A stretch of DNA of 30,433 bases from a virus: the IMG/VR virus record IMGVR_UViG_3300032288_001757, positions 1 through 30,433 of that record; one strand, given 5' to 3'. How positions within the stretch are numbered: the first letter of the stretch is position 1; every line of letters begins with the position of its first letter. The position numbers and the translations under genes are program-made. The notes below the pieces were generated by a model that made no database searches, was not told the DNA's origin, and saw nothing but the letters and a program-made list of their open reading frames with translations. Below, piece by piece: positions 29,907 to 30,433 of this stretch.

Positions 29907-30433
29907 TTAAATGCTTCTAAACCCAAACGAGCTTGAAACGAATGGATTGTCTAATGAGCAATGCATAGCGATGATTAGCGCTATTATACCATCAACCTTT
30001 GCTGATTTATCAGCTTCATTCTTTCTTATTTTGATATTTCCATTTACATCTTCATAGACTTCGCAATTGCCTAATTGCCATCCAAGAAATGGATTGCCAC
30101 TATGTTTTATTTGATGTTGCATAATTAATTTTTCAGTATGCTTTGACGGGTTATTTAAAACGGCCATCCCTTGTCCTACTTTTTTGACAGGAATACTGTA
30201 ATCATACAATCTTGCTACTAAAGAAGCGGCGTTATAAGCATCATACCCTACTTCTTTGACATTATAAAGTGTAGCTTGTTGTTTTATGTATTCAGATATT
30301 TCTCGATCATCCATAACATTGCCTTCGGTAATCTTTAAAATACCTGATCGAACTGCTTGATCAAAGATTGGTCGGTAATGAGTTGGAATTAATTCTAAAC
30401 CTTCTTCGGGTAAAAAGAATTGAAAGTGGGCAT
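29907..30433 (-). CDS. terL: Terminase large subunit, C-terminal part (partial)
   Basis: The frame is open from the right edge, so only about the last 175 residues are present; translation does not start at the ATG at 30314. The visible part is the RNase H-like nuclease domain: HFQFFLPEEGLEL, then VKEVGYDAYNAASLVARLYD, with an Asp of the metal site, and near the end KVDGIIALIIAMH, in which the Asp is the last catalytic acid. This is the HK97-type (Terminase_1) order. The enzyme cuts concatemeric DNA and drives it into the prohead. It is followed after nine bases by the portal gene, as usual. Confidence 0.9.
   Translation of the reverse strand, partial: AHFQFFLPEEGLELIPTHYRPIFDQAVRSGILKITEGNVMDDREISEYIKQQATLYNVKEVGYDAYNAASLVARLYDYSIPVKKVGQGMAVLNNPSKHTEKLIMQHQIKHSGNPFLGWQLGNCEVYEDVNGNIKIRKNEADKSAKVDGIIALIIAMHCSLDNPFVSSSFGFRSI

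Overview
The window is an AT-rich piece of a tailed double-stranded DNA phage (siphovirus type, HK97-fold capsid, lambda-like tail order). It is cut at both ends: a replication gene runs off the left edge, and only the C-terminal part of the terminase large subunit enters from the right. Almost no space is non-coding. Most genes overlap by ATGA, TAATG or a few bases, so the two transcription units look tightly coupled.

Layout. (1) Positions 1-850, leftward: a DUF1376-type replication protein that starts at TTG and carries candidate iterons, and a VRR-NUC nuclease. (2) Positions 859-890: two overlapping divergent promoters. (3) Positions 917-3724, rightward: a secreted repeat peptide, a one-helix membrane peptide, an unknown protein, and a recombination set (ERF annealing protein, PD-(D/E)XK-like protein, YqaJ-type exonuclease, SSB-like protein with a DLPF tail). 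(4) Positions 3810-3881: a 23-codon gene that matches PqqA, the peptide precursor of pyrroloquinoline quinone (PQQ), followed by a bidirectional terminator. (5) Positions 30433 down to 3970, leftward: the late region. Read in transcription order it holds terminase, portal, a 36-aa protein, prohead protease, two tandem major-capsid paralogues, neck genes, tail tube, tail assembly chaperones with a probable -1 frameshift, tape measure, tail tip proteins, a GNAT acetyltransferase, the J-like hub, a glycine-rich fibre, a double 2-oxoglutarate oxygenase, a 1320-aa collagen-like protein, a methyltransferase, a GT2/GT9 glycosyltransferase pair, a small membrane protein and an HNH nuclease.

The most notable feature is the phage pqqA. 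Its length and the positions of the crosslinked Glu15 and Tyr19 match the classical 23-residue PqqA. PQQ is the cofactor of periplasmic methanol, alcohol and glucose dehydrogenases. I infer a PQQ-dependent host, most likely an AT-rich aquatic methylotroph such as a member of Methylophilales. During infection the phage would supply extra PqqA substrate to the host PqqD/PqqE machinery and so support methanol oxidation. The host is inferred from gene content and base composition, not shown directly.

A second theme is virion surface decoration. A collagen-like Gly-X-Ser fibre with almost no proline lies next to a methyltransferase and glycosyltransferases, and upstream of it is a protein with two complete Fe(II)/2-oxoglutarate sites. 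No endolysin, integrase or repressor is recognisable in the window, so lysis and lifestyle genes must lie elsewhere or be unrecognised.
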